Below are positions 35,336 through 43,442 of a stretch of 64,000 nt of DNA, piece after piece (within the stretch, counting starts at the first letter, position 1; each line of letters opens with the position of its first letter). Source of the DNA: Halorubrum rutilum. GTDB taxonomy: Archaea; Halobacteriota; Halobacteria; Halobacteriales; Haloferacaceae. The notes under the pieces were generated by a model. That model ran no database searches. It was not told the origin of the DNA and saw only the letters and a program-made list of their open reading frames with translations. The position numbers and the translations under genes were made by a program. The stretch spans positions 156,069 through 220,068 of the forward strand of contig NZ_JANHDN010000006.1 in assembly GCF_024494565.1 (NCBI RefSeq), in the 5' to 3' direction.

Positions 35336-36904
35336 TCAGTCAGCTTCCTTAATGGCGACTTTCTTCGCTCGCGTCACTATCTGGTCCTCTAAATCACGCA
35401 TAAAGTCATCAACCGTATTCCCCATCGTCAACACCGGATACCCCTCCTCAAGCATATCGTCGAGCACGTCGCCGGCGTCTTCGTCGCGACTGTGTTCGGT
35501 CACGGGGACATCAACATTCGAAGCAAACACGCCAGTGAACGCGCCACCAGCACGCGCTCGTTCGATCAGGTCGCGTTCGGCCAGTGTATTCAGATACTTG
35601 GCGAACGAGGCGGTGCGGCTCCGACGGTCGGCACGAAGGTAGACGAACGGCAGGACGTGGCTATCGCCAGCCAGTGACTGTCGAATCGCCTCCGTACTCT
35701 CGATGTCGTTGATTTCAGCCCCGTTAAAAATGCGGCCGTTTGGGAGGCGAATCCAGCGTGGCTGGATCGCATCCAGATACGCGTTCAGCTGTTCCTCTGG
35801 TACTGGGTCCATATCCAACCACCGCAACACGTCGTTGACTGCGTAGACGGTTTCGGCTCCGATCCGGCCCTGCTGATCGTCCGGGATCGTCACCTGCCGC
35901 ATCTCACCACCCTGCTGTTCGATCTCGTCGCGCATGTACTCGGCGAGGACGGGATTCTGTTCGCCGTTGACAACCTTCGTTCCGGGTGGGATTGTCCGTG
36001 CGAACGCCCGCGCGAGGTCTCGGATGGTCTTGCCCAGCGTGTCCTGATGATCCTGTCGTACGTTCGCGATGACGACGACGTGGGGCTTGATGAACCGCTT
36101 GTTGATCAGCCGCGTCGTATACTCAGTGATCCCCTGATTCTCGAAGATGCCGACATCCTCTGGCGTGTACGACTCCAGTTGCGGGCCGAACTCCTGTAAG
36201 ACGTTGATATTCTCGTACAACGTCGTGTACGCCCCCGTCCGTTCGATTGGGATGACGTTCCCGTTGCGGATCAACAGTGGATGGTTGCCAGTAATCTTCG
36301 TTAGGGTGTCGTAGCCTCGCCGCCGGAACACGTCATCGAGACGCTTGACCGTCGACGACTTCCCGCGGATGCCCGACACCACGATCCGCGTGTCGATATT
36401 CTGGAGGAACTGACGGTGTTGTCGTCCGCGAGTTAATAATGAGGACGCACCACGGATGGTTGACATCCCGACCTCGAACGGGTCATGTTCGACAGCGTCG
36501 TCTTCCGTGCCGACGAAATACACCGGAATCGCTCCCGTTGCGAGATGCCGGAACCGCCGCATCGCTTCGCGAGCGTTCGCTCGCTCGGTGTAGGTGAAGT
36601 TCGGAACGGCGAGTGTCTCGCCATCGGCTTCAAGCGTCCAGTCGAAGATCTCGAGTGACTCGTCACCTCGAACCCGAAGCGTCGGTCCCCCGTCGGCCGA
36701 CGGTGTATCGACGTATTCGAACTCGTCGGTGTCGAGCGATTCGAGTTCTGCCGCCGCGTCGCGAACCCGATCGATTCGCTGCCGTGCCGCTCGTGACATG
36801 TCATATCGGTCTGTTCCGATCGCTAAACACACTTCGGCGTCACTAAGCCGCCAGTGCCATCCTTCCTCACTCCGCACCACTTCGAACATCCCCTGTTCGT
36901 TCAT
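35336..36904 (-). CDS. pgsB: PgsB/CapB-like poly-gamma-glutamate synthase (Mur ligase family)
   Basis: A 522-residue ATP-dependent amide ligase. A haloarchaeal N-terminal extension (about 150 residues) precedes the CapB/PgsB core: the P-loop-like SGIRGKSSTVKRL, KITGNHPLL, ENQGITEYTTRLINKRF and VVIANVRQDHQDTLG. PgsB links glutamate through gamma-carboxyls at the membrane with PgsC. The start overlaps the pgsC-like end by ATGA, so PgsC is upstream and both are co-translated. No pgsA/capA or degradation enzyme is adjacent. Haloarchaea such as Natrialba make poly-gamma-glutamate, which supports the assignment. Confidence 0.85.
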   Translation of the reverse strand: MNEQGMFEVVRSEEGWHWRLSDAEVCLAIGTDRYDMSRAARQRIDRVRDAAAELESLDTDEFEYVDTPSADGGPTLRVRGDESLEIFDWTLEADGETLAVPNFTYTERANAREAMRRFRHLATGAIPVYFVGTEDDAVEHDPFEVGMSTIRGASSLLTRGRQHRQFLQNIDTRIVVSGIRGKSSTVKRLDDVFRRRGYDTLTKITGNHPLLIRNGNVIPIERTGAYTTLYENINVLQEFGPQLESYTPEDVGIFENQGITEYTTRLINKRFIKPHVVVIANVRQDHQDTLGKTIRDLARAFARTIPPGTKVVNGEQNPVLAEYMRDEIEQQGGEMRQVTIPDDQQGRIGAETVYAVNDVLRWLDMDPVPEEQLNAYLDAIQPRWIRLPNGRIFNGAEINDIESTEAIRQSLAGDSHVLPFVYLRADRRSRTASFAKYLNTLAERDLIERARAGGAFTGVFASNVDVPVTEHSRDEDAGDVLDDMLEEGYPVLTMGNTVDDFMRDLEDQIVTRAKKVAIKEAD

Positions 36905-38070
36905 TCTTGATCACCGCCCGAGAGGATCGACGACTCGAACACGTCGTCGTGCGACGGCTGGTAGACTGTGTAATACTCGACGATCGCCAGACAGACGACT
37001 GCGACGAACACACTCGCAGCGAGTTGTGGAACCCCAAACCGCTGAGGGAATCCCCGTGGAAGGATGCGACCCGTCGCTCGGGCGAGCGGCAACATTACGG
37101 CGAAGGTGCCGAGCTGTAACGGGATGAAGAGCCTGCGTTTCGGCCCCGGAGCTGTGTGCCAATTATACGCGCCAATGCCCGCGAGAATCGCAACGAAGTA
37201 CGCTGATAGCCCACGTGTGATCGGGAGCAGCAGCGTGATGGGGATCGCTGCGATGAGCGCGAACGCCGTGGTGGTCGAAATCAGGACACGTCCGTACAGG
37301 AGCGTGACGTAATGGACAAGCGAGAGGAAACCGAACGAGAGGCCAAGCATCACTACGTACAGCAGGACAAGCCATTTGCTCGCAAGTGCATAGATCGCTA
37401 GGAGTGGGAGAGCGATCAGGCCCATCCGGAGCCCGTAGCGCCCGCGGACGCGTTCAGAAACGAAGAGCCCGAGCACAAAAAGCCCCACCGCAACCGGTCG
37501 AGCCAGGATTGTCGGCTCAAGCTCGGTCTGGAGGGCTGCATTCTTGTACACCGCCACGTCGGTCGTCGTTGTGTAGAGCGCTGGCGGTGTCACCTCCCCT
37601 ACTGTCGTCGCCAGCTCGGGCGTGATGAGCAGCCAGCCACAGGCCACCAGCCCAGCGTAGAGTCCAGCTGCCGTGAGCAGATCGTGGATTCGGTACTCTG
37701 GTTTGAGTTGGTGGTAGTTGTACGCTGCAAGGCCGGGCAAAATACTCCCGATGAACACAACCGACCGGAGTGACTCCGGGAACAACGATCCGAACCCCAC
37801 GAGCAGTAGTAGTGGAACGCCGCTTCCGATCCCCATCGCGACGAGCAGTTCATCCCGACCGTAAAGTAGCGTTCGTTGCTTTACGATCCGCAGACCGAGG
37901 TACGCGAGGATGGTACTCAGTACAAAGATCGGAAGCATCCAGGCGTTTTTGAGGGTATAGACTGCCAGCACGGGAATGGCGATCGTGCCGCCCAGTCGGT
38001 ACCCGAACAGCTGAGAGATGACTCCGACTAACAGGAGCCCAAAGGCAGTGATCCCGGCTGCAACTAACAC
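36901..38070 (-). CDS. pgsC: PgsC/CapC-like membrane protein, internally duplicated
   Basis: A 389-residue membrane protein with about twelve hydrophobic segments. PgsC/CapC is normally about 150 residues; here two equivalents lie in tandem. The first holds LLYGRDELLVAMGIGSGVP and GSILPGLAAYNYHQLKPEYR; the second LLYGRVLISTTTAFALIAAIP and VAILAGIGAYNWHTAPGPKR. The protein is the membrane partner of the PgsB ligase and is coupled to it by a 4-nt overlap. The fused duplication is a haloarchaeal-type arrangement. A signal peptide is not needed since the first segment is itself a TM helix. Confidence 0.82.
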   Translation of the reverse strand: MLVAAGITAFGLLLVGVISQLFGYRLGGTIAIPVLAVYTLKNAWMLPIFVLSTILAYLGLRIVKQRTLLYGRDELLVAMGIGSGVPLLLLVGFGSLFPESLRSVVFIGSILPGLAAYNYHQLKPEYRIHDLLTAAGLYAGLVACGWLLITPELATTVGEVTPPALYTTTTDVAVYKNAALQTELEPTILARPVAVGLFVLGLFVSERVRGRYGLRMGLIALPLLAIYALASKWLVLLYVVMLGLSFGFLSLVHYVTLLYGRVLISTTTAFALIAAIPITLLLPITRGLSAYFVAILAGIGAYNWHTAPGPKRRLFIPLQLGTFAVMLPLARATGRILPRGFPQRFGVPQLAASVFVAVVCLAIVEYYTVYQPSHDDVFESSILSGGDQE

Positions 38071-38464
38071 GGATCACACCTCAGTTCCCGAGTCCCATGA
38101 TACACACATCTAGATGAGAATTGGAATGTAATATGACTACTCTTTTGAATTACCTTACGGAGACGCGTTCACCGAGTAGTTGTCTTCTATCGCCTTGACT
38201 CACACGTGTGTTGCTGAATCCGCTCTAGGATGCCAACTTTCCCACAGACGGGACACTCCCGCAGGGGGTCGGCGGCAGAACGGTCCAGGCGTCCAGCGCA
38301 GCCTCTAACTGTGCTTCCTTGAGAGCTACAGACGATACAAACGGATATCGGTAGCAAATCCCAACACCCTGCGCCGACGGCAGCACTAACACGAGCTGTC
38401 GAGGCCGCTTGTTCAGTAGTTTCCAAGAACAATCCGTCGTACCGATTGTGTCGTGTAGATGGAG
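38071..38464. other. Region between pgsC and a PAS kinase gene
   Basis: No strong gene apart from the weak 81-codon minus-strand frame listed at 38187-38432. The stretch 38090-38160 is AT-rich and may hold the pgsC promoter. Confidence 0.4.
38187..38432 (-). CDS. Small Cys-rich hypothetical protein (uncertain)
   Basis: An 81-codon frame whose last 24 residues, ECPVCGKVGILERIQQHTCE, have a CxxC plus HxC zinc-binding look. The preceding part is low-complexity and rich in Cys and Ser, so the true start is unclear and the 5' portion may be noncoding. It might be a small zinc protein or the relic of one. Little else can be said. Confidence 0.3.
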   Translation of the reverse strand: MFLETTEQAASTARVSAAVGAGCWDLLPISVCIVCSSQGSTVRGCAGRLDRSAADPLRECPVCGKVGILERIQQHTCESRR

Positions 38465-39511
38465 TTACGCTGCGAGTGGGAGTTGGACAACGAAGACGGT
38501 ACCAGTCGGCTCGTTGTCTTCCACCCAGATTATACCCCCGTATTCAGTGACAAGCGTGTCAACGAGATAGAGCCCGATTCCCGTGCCGGGACTTCCGAGC
38601 CCCCGTTCCCCTTTGCCGAACACAGTATCTTTGTGATCGTCTGAGATTCCGGGCCCGTTGTCGGCGATGCGAACTTCAACTTCGTCGCCGAGGACCGCAC
38701 ACGAGATCTCGATCCGAGGGGAATCCGCGTCGTTGTGTTGGACAGCGTTGTTGAGGAGATTCCGAAAGACCGAATTGAGCATACTGTTCGCAGTGACCTC
38801 AACATCAGGCGGGGGGTTCTCTAGTATGAACTCTGCCTCCGGGAAGGACTCCTCGCGAAGCGACAGCTCGGTTTCTAGGACCGAACGCAGCGGCACGGGT
38901 TCTATGGTGACCGACTCATCCGAGACGACCGTTTCCACGTACTCACGCGCAACCTCGGTCAGTTCAACGACGTGTTCACCGCTGGTAAGGATCTTCTGCA
39001 GGTATTCGCGCCCCTCGTCGTCGACGTGGTTGTCGAGCATTTTTGCCCAGCCCAGCACGACCGCCATATCGTTCCGAATATCGTGTCGAACGATCCGATT
39101 CAACAGTTCAAGCTCTTGCTCGCGGCGTTTCTGATCCGTGATATCCGTGGAGATGCCGACGATTTCCGAGACATCCCCCGCCTCATCCCGGAGGATAACC
39201 TGCCGATTGAGCGTCCACCGGACCGAACCATCCGGACGAACGATGCGTCCCTCATACTCCGTATCACGGAGTTCGCGGGTTGACTCCTCGATGTTTGCGC
39301 GAACACGCTCTCGATCGTCGGGATGAATCGTTTCAATCAGTTTTCCGATGTCGTCTTTGATTTCCTCGGGTGAGATTCCCCAGATATCTTCGAAGCCAGC
39401 ACTGATGTACTCGAATTCCCCCGGTTCGGACGCTGTCCAGAGAGCGATGCCGTCGAGTTCATCAAATAGCGACCGAAAATCACGACGCTCCCCCAGCGAT
39501 CCGTTGCTCAT
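38465..39511 (-). CDS. PAS-domain sensor histidine kinase
   Basis: A 348-residue soluble kinase. Residues 10-135 are a PAS domain (FRSLFDELDGIALWTASEP to GISTDITDQKRREQ). HisKA follows with the acceptor His in IVRHDIRNDMAVV, then HATPase_c with the N box RNLLNNAVQHN, the G1 box IADNGPGIS and the GSPGTGIGLYLVDTL ATP lid. It has no membrane segment and no response regulator beside it, as is common for haloarchaeal kinases. The ligand is unknown. It is convergent with nothing on the left and reads toward the pgsBC block. Confidence 0.9.
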   Translation of the reverse strand: MSNGSLGERRDFRSLFDELDGIALWTASEPGEFEYISAGFEDIWGISPEEIKDDIGKLIETIHPDDRERVRANIEESTRELRDTEYEGRIVRPDGSVRWTLNRQVILRDEAGDVSEIVGISTDITDQKRREQELELLNRIVRHDIRNDMAVVLGWAKMLDNHVDDEGREYLQKILTSGEHVVELTEVAREYVETVVSDESVTIEPVPLRSVLETELSLREESFPEAEFILENPPPDVEVTANSMLNSVFRNLLNNAVQHNDADSPRIEISCAVLGDEVEVRIADNGPGISDDHKDTVFGKGERGLGSPGTGIGLYLVDTLVTEYGGIIWVEDNEPTGTVFVVQLPLAA

Positions 39512-39819
39512 ACGGCTTCCAGAAGACTAAATCGTATAAATTCTGGTTTATAACTCTCGGCTCGCCGAATTCTCCTCAGCTAGTCGTGGCGAGCGGGGCG
39601 GGCCGTCACGGACACACCTGTCCAGCCGGCTGTGACACTCAGCGACCCAGTTACCGCCTTGGCGGACTCAGAAAGGGCGAGGCTGTCTCGGCCGTCCCCC
39701 GACCCCGCAAGCACCGCAGGCACGAGGCACGCAGCGGCGGTCGTGGGATGCCGAGCGGCCGAGGGCTTTCGGATGTCGTCGCCGGCGCTGGCTGTTCGGC
39801 GTCACCACCCGGAGACTGG
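39512..39819. other. Non-coding region with a large imperfect inverted repeat
   Basis: The frames here are GC-rich shadows. The main content is the structured inverted repeat at 39671-39770, listed separately. Confidence 0.45.
39671..39770. repeat. Long imperfect inverted repeat, candidate structured RNA or repeat element
   Basis: GAAAGGGCGAGGCTGTCTCG from 39671 onward pairs with the mirror arm ending GCCGAGGGCTTTC at 39770. Arms are about 38 nt each (39671-39708 and 39733-39770). The best paired parts are GAAAG/CTTTC at the base, CTCGGC/GCCGAG, and GTCCCCCGACC/GGTCGTGGGAT (10 of 11 paired including one wobble). The loop contains GCACCGCAGGCACGAGGCAC. It lies 50 nt beyond the end of the PIN toxin gene and may be a 3' structure, a small RNA or a dispersed repeat. 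Confidence 0.5.
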
Positions 39820-40389
39820 TTACTCTTCGAGACGGTGGAGTAATTGTGTGACGTACGGACTATTCTCCCAGCTCCGATGTGGGCTGATCGTCGTGATCAG
39901 CGTTCGAGCCTTTTCGTGGCTCAGATGCCCGTTTCGAGCGTAGTCGACGATGAGCCGCGGCGTCGGGACGATCCGCGGGCCCTGTAGCACGGCGTGGATG
40001 AGCGGGAAGTTCGTTCCGCCGAAATCGTCGGTGAGAAACCCATCGACGTCGAGCGCGTTCGCAAGGACAATCCCGTCGGTTTCGCCGTCGTCGAGCCCGA
40101 ACGTCGGCCGCGAGTCTGGTGTATCCTCGCGCTCGTAGAGGTCCGCGACCGTGTAGTAGCTGCGGGCCGCGAGGACGTTGTTCGCAGCCGCGGCGTGGAT
40201 GTCTTGGTACTGCGTGATGTCACGGAGTTCGGCGACCACTTCTGGCGGCACGAACACGTCACACGAGGTGAGCAGATACTGGAACGGGTCCGGAGTGTTA
40301 GTGTCGACGGCCGCGTCGGCGCGGGGAACCGTGAGACTGACGAGCGCACTAGTGTCGGCGACGACCGTACGCAGTCGCCGGCCGCTCAT
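39820..40389 (-). CDS. PIN-domain toxin, VapC-like
   Basis: A 189-residue PIN protein. The acidic catalytic residues are D12 in VVADTSALVSLT, E/D in GLDDGETDGIVLANAL and D in DGFLTDDFGGTN. It should be a Mg-dependent RNase held inactive by the preceding ribbon-helix-helix antitoxin, whose stop overlaps the ATG by 4 nt. It is longer than a minimal VapC because of extra helices between the first strand and the acidic cluster, as in haloarchaeal group members with the DDGETDGIVLA motif. A structured inverted repeat follows its stop. Confidence 0.8.
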   Translation of the reverse strand: MSGRRLRTVVADTSALVSLTVPRADAAVDTNTPDPFQYLLTSCDVFVPPEVVAELRDITQYQDIHAAAANNVLAARSYYTVADLYEREDTPDSRPTFGLDDGETDGIVLANALDVDGFLTDDFGGTNFPLIHAVLQGPRIVPTPRLIVDYARNGHLSHEKARTLITTISPHRSWENSPYVTQLLHRLEE

Positions 40390-40754
40390 CGCTCGTCGTC
40401 GGCTGCGGTCTCGACCGCCGTCGCGTCGCCATCGTAGACGTCGACGTCGTTGGGGGCAGCAAGATCGAGTGGTTCATCCTCGAGATCCGCTTTGAGAAGA
40501 CGGAGGCGTTGGGCAGTCTCGGCGCCGACCAACTGCTTGACCGTCCCGAACTCAAGCTGGTCGTCGTAGTACTTCGTCGCGACCAACTCCTGAAACGTCT
40601 CGCTGTCGGCTGTGTCTTCGATGTACTCCCGAATCGCCTCGACAAGCAGATCCGTCCGATCCTTGTCGAAGAGCTCCGCGATCGCATCCAGCCGGTCGAC
40701 GAGATACTCTGGTGACTGGAAATGGACCCGTCGCGGATCGTCGCTTGAGCTCAT
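40386..40754 (-). CDS. Ribbon-helix-helix antitoxin, VapB-like
   Basis: A 122-residue protein from the ATG at 40754. The first 50 residues form a ribbon-helix-helix DNA-binding unit (RRVHFQSPEYLVDRLDAIAE, then DRTDLLVEAIREYIED); the acidic remainder probably wraps the toxin. The C-terminal stop overlaps the PIN gene start (ATGA). The upstream frame to 40817 would read through the operator palindrome and is rejected. A near-perfect palindrome lies one nucleotide upstream of the ATG, where an RHH autorepressor is expected to bind. Confidence 0.78.
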   Translation of the reverse strand: MSSSDDPRRVHFQSPEYLVDRLDAIAELFDKDRTDLLVEAIREYIEDTADSETFQELVATKYYDDQLEFGTVKQLVGAETAQRLRLLKADLEDEPLDLAAPNDVDVYDGDATAVETAADDER

Positions 40755-40790
40755 TCTATGTGCAAGTTCTGCACATAGAGTGATAACCGT
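40755..40790 (-). promoter_or_regulatory. Palindromic operator and promoter of the antitoxin-toxin operon
   Basis: Arms 40755-40764 and 40770-40779 are perfectly complementary over 10 bp (minus-strand TCTATGTGCA and its complement) with a 5-nt spacer AACTT-like core. A TATA-like GTTATC lies at 40784-40789 on the minus strand, about 30 nt before the ATG, so transcripts are likely leaderless and repression would block both TATA access and start. A half-site TGCACAT occurs at 40810-40816. Confidence 0.65.
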
Positions 40791-40847
40791 TTCGGCGTTT
40801 GTACAGGGCTTGCACATCAGGGGCCTGACGGGCCTGTCCCGCCAGTC

Positions 40848-41395
40848 TCAGCCGTTGTCCTGTGCGTTCAGCTCCTCGAGGCACCAGCTGGCGGCGGTTC
40901 CGATCCGAACGCCGTCGACGTTGCGCATCTCAAGGCCGTACGTGGCGGTCCGAAACGGCTCGTCGTCGACGAGGATGCGGTGGATAATTGCCCGGACCGA
41001 TTTGCTCTGTTGAATCCGATGACTACACGGGGATCACGATCTCTGAAGAGGAGATTATCTCACTCATCGTCGTCGGGGAGTTGGATTGATCCACCCAGTG
41101 GCCTTGGTCCTCACTCTCTGCCAAGATTCCATCTCTGAATTCTCTCGACAGCGCTCTAAAACCGAGTACAGAGTGATCCGTTCCCGGCGCCTTCTGCGGA
41201 TTCAACAGAGCAGACCGATTCCGTTCCGTACCTGTCGACGAGAGCCGCGATCGCCGTATCGAAATGCGCATCCTCGTGCTCGGCTCGCGGGTTCTGCGCC
41301 CGGTGGATCACGAGGTCGACCACATCGTCGACCGATACGTGCTCGGGATTCCTGGTTTGCTCACGAACGTCATAGAGAGGCTCAGCATCAGGCAT
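40848..41395 (-). pseudogene. Small conserved gene interrupted by a MITE
   Basis: A gene that was about 109 codons long, starting at the ATG at 41395 (MPDAEPLYDVREQTRNPEHV) and broken at 41212/41003 by a 210-bp inserted element. Removing the element and one 8-bp copy restores the frame: TES-V then RAIIHRILVDDEPFRT and on to NAQDNG with stop at 40848-40850. The surviving 5' part now continues into the element for a few residues to a stop. Its start lies 6 nt after the end of the UspA pseudogene. The family is a small haloarchaeal protein of unknown function. Confidence 0.75.
41003..41212. mobile_element. MITE with 16-bp terminal inverted repeats and 8-bp target duplication
   Basis: TGCTCTGTTGAATCCG at 41003-41018 and its exact complement at 41197-41212 bound a 210-bp element without a transposase gene. 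It is flanked by GACCGATT at 40995-41002 and at 41213-41220, a perfect 8-bp target site duplication. The TIR resembles the end of the IS5/ISH1-type element at 63876 (GGCTGTGTTGAATCGC), pointing to mobilisation in trans by an ISH1-group transposase. Confidence 0.88.
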
Positions 41396-41401
41396 TGCGA
41401 G

Positions 41402-41815
41402 TCACTCCGTGGCGTCGTCCGTATCGGTGGTCGCCGGGTTGGTTGCTCGTTGCTGGCGGATGTCTGGCCCGTCGACCGCCCGCTCGGCGCGGTTGACTAA
41501 CAACGGAACGCCGGTAGTCCGCGCGAGGTTGCGCGTGGTTGAGCCGATCACTCGGTTCTCCAGCGGGCTCTGCCCACACGAACTCACAATCAACAGGCTG
41601 GGATAATCGATCTCAGTGATACCGTTCAGGCACCAGCGCGGGGCCCTGGACAACATGTGTCTTGACATCGAACCCTGCCGCCTCGATTACCGCTCGATAC
41701 CTGATCGAGCGCGCGTTGGTGGCGCTTCTTGAATTCGACGCTAGGCATCCCGGCGTGGATGTTTGCTGAGACGACAGTGGCGAGGCGGGTCATTCGGACA
41801 CCGATGCAGCCTAGG
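41402..41815 (-). pseudogene. Universal stress protein (UspA) pseudogene
   Basis: The C-terminal UspA half is intact in one frame: LLIVSSCGQSPLENRVIGSTTRNLARTTGVPLLV, with the conserved G-x2-G-x9-G(S/T)-type end. The N-terminal half lies in two other frames (VVSANIHAGMPSVEFKKRHQ, then IEAAGFDVKTHVVQGPALVP ending in a stop), so at least two frameshifts separate them, and the first strand with the start is gone. It precedes the MITE-split gene by 6 nt, indicating one former operon that decayed. Confidence 0.7.
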
Positions 41816-41962
41816 TAAACGGGTTCGCGAGTTGATGACAACTCAACTCATTTGAGAGACAACAGGTCAGGCGGTGACGGCGCAGAGCAACTGGTTGTCG
41901 AGGGCACGGCCCGTATCTTCGTCATAAGTTATCGGTACTCTGACCGAGGTTACCGGAATATA

Positions 41963-41992
41963 GTATTGTGTAGATATCCCAAAACCATTATA
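41963..41992 (+). promoter_or_regulatory. Candidate sulfur-regulon motif and TATA before the TauE operon
   Basis: GTATTGTGTAG at 41963-41973 is followed after 13 nt by ATTATA (41987-41992). This 11-mer is identical to the one before thioredoxin at 28907-28917 and lies at almost the same distance from its TATA box. The ATG at 42072 is about 80 nt downstream, leaving a 5' leader. Confidence 0.55.
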
Positions 41993-42071
41993 CGCACGAG
42001 GTGGGTAGGAGAAACCGAGCAGAAATGTGTGAAAAGCAAAATACCGAATGCGGAGATCAGAGGGTGAACCG

Positions 42072-42236
42072 ATGGCAGGACTAGAGATACCCACTTGGGA
42101 TCCACAGACAGCGATGCTTATCGGCGCAATCCTACTAGAGGCGTTCGTGCTGTACGCCGGCTACGGCGGTCTTGAACGACTTGTCGGATCCTACCTCATG
42201 AACCTCTTGATAGGGGGTGAATCGAATGCTCAATAG
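42072..42236 (+). CDS. Small membrane protein preceding TauE (DUF7512-like)
   Basis: A 54-residue protein from the ATG at 42072 with a single hydrophobic segment (residues about 10-28, AMLIGAILLEAFVLYAGYGG) and a short amphipathic end. Its last 11 nt overlap the TauE gene. Small membrane proteins in front of TauE/SafE exporters recur in haloarchaea and could be accessory subunits. The family label is recalled, not tested. Confidence 0.6.
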   Translation: MAGLEIPTWDPQTAMLIGAILLEAFVLYAGYGGLERLVGSYLMNLLIGGESNAQ

Positions 42237-43284
42237 TCTTCTCAGCGGCCCCGGCGTGTTCGGGACAGGCCCAGAGATGCTCGCGCTGTTCGTCGGATTC
42301 GGACTTGTCGTCGGGGTCTTGTTCGGCTTCTTCGGCATGGGTGGGTCGTTCCTCGTCACTCCTGCGCTGTTGATGTTGGACTACCCGGCGCCTGTCGCGG
42401 TCGGAAGCGGAATGGCGTTTGTATTCGGAACGGCGGTCATCGCGACCCTGAAACATCATGACCTCGGGCAAGTAGATTATAAGCTCGGCGCCATCATGAT
42501 CACCGGAACGACCATTGGCATCGAAGCAGGGCGTGCCACTGTCTATTATCTTGAATCAATAGGATTAGCCGGTGGAGTCATCAGCGTCGCGTATGTTATT
42601 CTGCTCGGCGGCGTCGGCGCGATGGTTACCCGTGATGCTTTGCATGCTGACGGCGGAGGTGGTGTTGATCACAAGCCAGGTAACAAGGATCTTGACGAGT
42701 ACGAAATCCCCGAGATCGCGAAGAGTATCCAAGAGACCATCCGAATTCCACCGATGGTGACACTCCGCGGCGATGTCCGCGTTTCTGTATGGGTTATTAC
42801 GGTCGTCGCCTTCGCGACCGGTCTCTTGTCCGGCTTGCTCGGCGTCGGTGGCGGGTTCATCCGAATGCCAGCGATGATCTACGCTATTGGAGTCCCGGTG
42901 CCCGTCGCTGTCGGTACTGACCTGTTTGAGATCGTCTTCTCTGGTGGTCTTGGAAGTTACCTCTACGGACAGGGCGGCGGCGTAAACCTTGGCATCGTCG
43001 CCCCGCTGTTGTTCGGGAGCGCGCTCGGTGCGCGAATCGGTTCAGCCGCGACCGCCGTTGTCGACGCTGACGGTATCAAGATCTACTTCGGCGGGATGCT
43101 CCTGATCGGTGCCGTCGCAGTGGGTATCGGCGAAATCGGATCTTATCTCGGAAACTCGACGCTTGAGCTGCTCGGACTAGTACTGGTTATCGGCGCGGCG
43201 GTTGTCGTCGCCTTCGCGATTCTCTACACGACAATTTCGACGCTCCGTCAGACGCATGGTCAGGGAGTCACAATCGCCGACTAA
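42226..43284 (+). CDS. TauE/SafE family sulfite/sulfoacetate exporter
   Basis: A 352-residue transporter with about eight membrane segments in two halves; each half has a TauE signature: GVLFGFFGMGGSFLVTPALL and GLLSGLLGVGGGFIRMPAMI. TauE/SafE proteins export sulfite, sulfoacetate or related oxidised sulfur compounds. The start ATG at 42226 has a good GGGGGTGA ribosome-binding site; the GTG at 42217 would be inside it. It overlaps the small membrane-protein gene. The regulated promoter at 41963 and the HTH regulator downstream place it with the sulfur genes at 26839-35148. Confidence 0.88.
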   Translation: MLNSLLSGPGVFGTGPEMLALFVGFGLVVGVLFGFFGMGGSFLVTPALLMLDYPAPVAVGSGMAFVFGTAVIATLKHHDLGQVDYKLGAIMITGTTIGIEAGRATVYYLESIGLAGGVISVAYVILLGGVGAMVTRDALHADGGGGVDHKPGNKDLDEYEIPEIAKSIQETIRIPPMVTLRGDVRVSVWVITVVAFATGLLSGLLGVGGGFIRMPAMIYAIGVPVPVAVGTDLFEIVFSGGLGSYLYGQGGGVNLGIVAPLLFGSALGARIGSAATAVVDADGIKIYFGGMLLIGAVAVGIGEIGSYLGNSTLELLGLVLVIGAAVVVAFAILYTTISTLRQTHGQGVTIAD

Positions 43285-43321
43285 TCCGTTTTGTGCTAAC
43301 CCGCTGCCAGCCGAGCTAACT

Positions 43322-43328
43322 GTTTTTT
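43322..43328 (+). terminator. T-rich terminator after TauE
   Basis: A run of six T (TGTTTTTTAC) 38 nt after the tauE stop, typical of archaeal intrinsic termination. No strong hairpin precedes it. Confidence 0.4.
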
Positions 43329-43442
43329 ACTCTCAGATACCTCGAGCGACGAGTAGCTCCTCACGTCGTATTTATACAAAACCCGAAACTCCCACCGTTC
43401 GGGGTTCGATTGCGTTTACTCACCTCCCTCAGTTCGCCGCAA

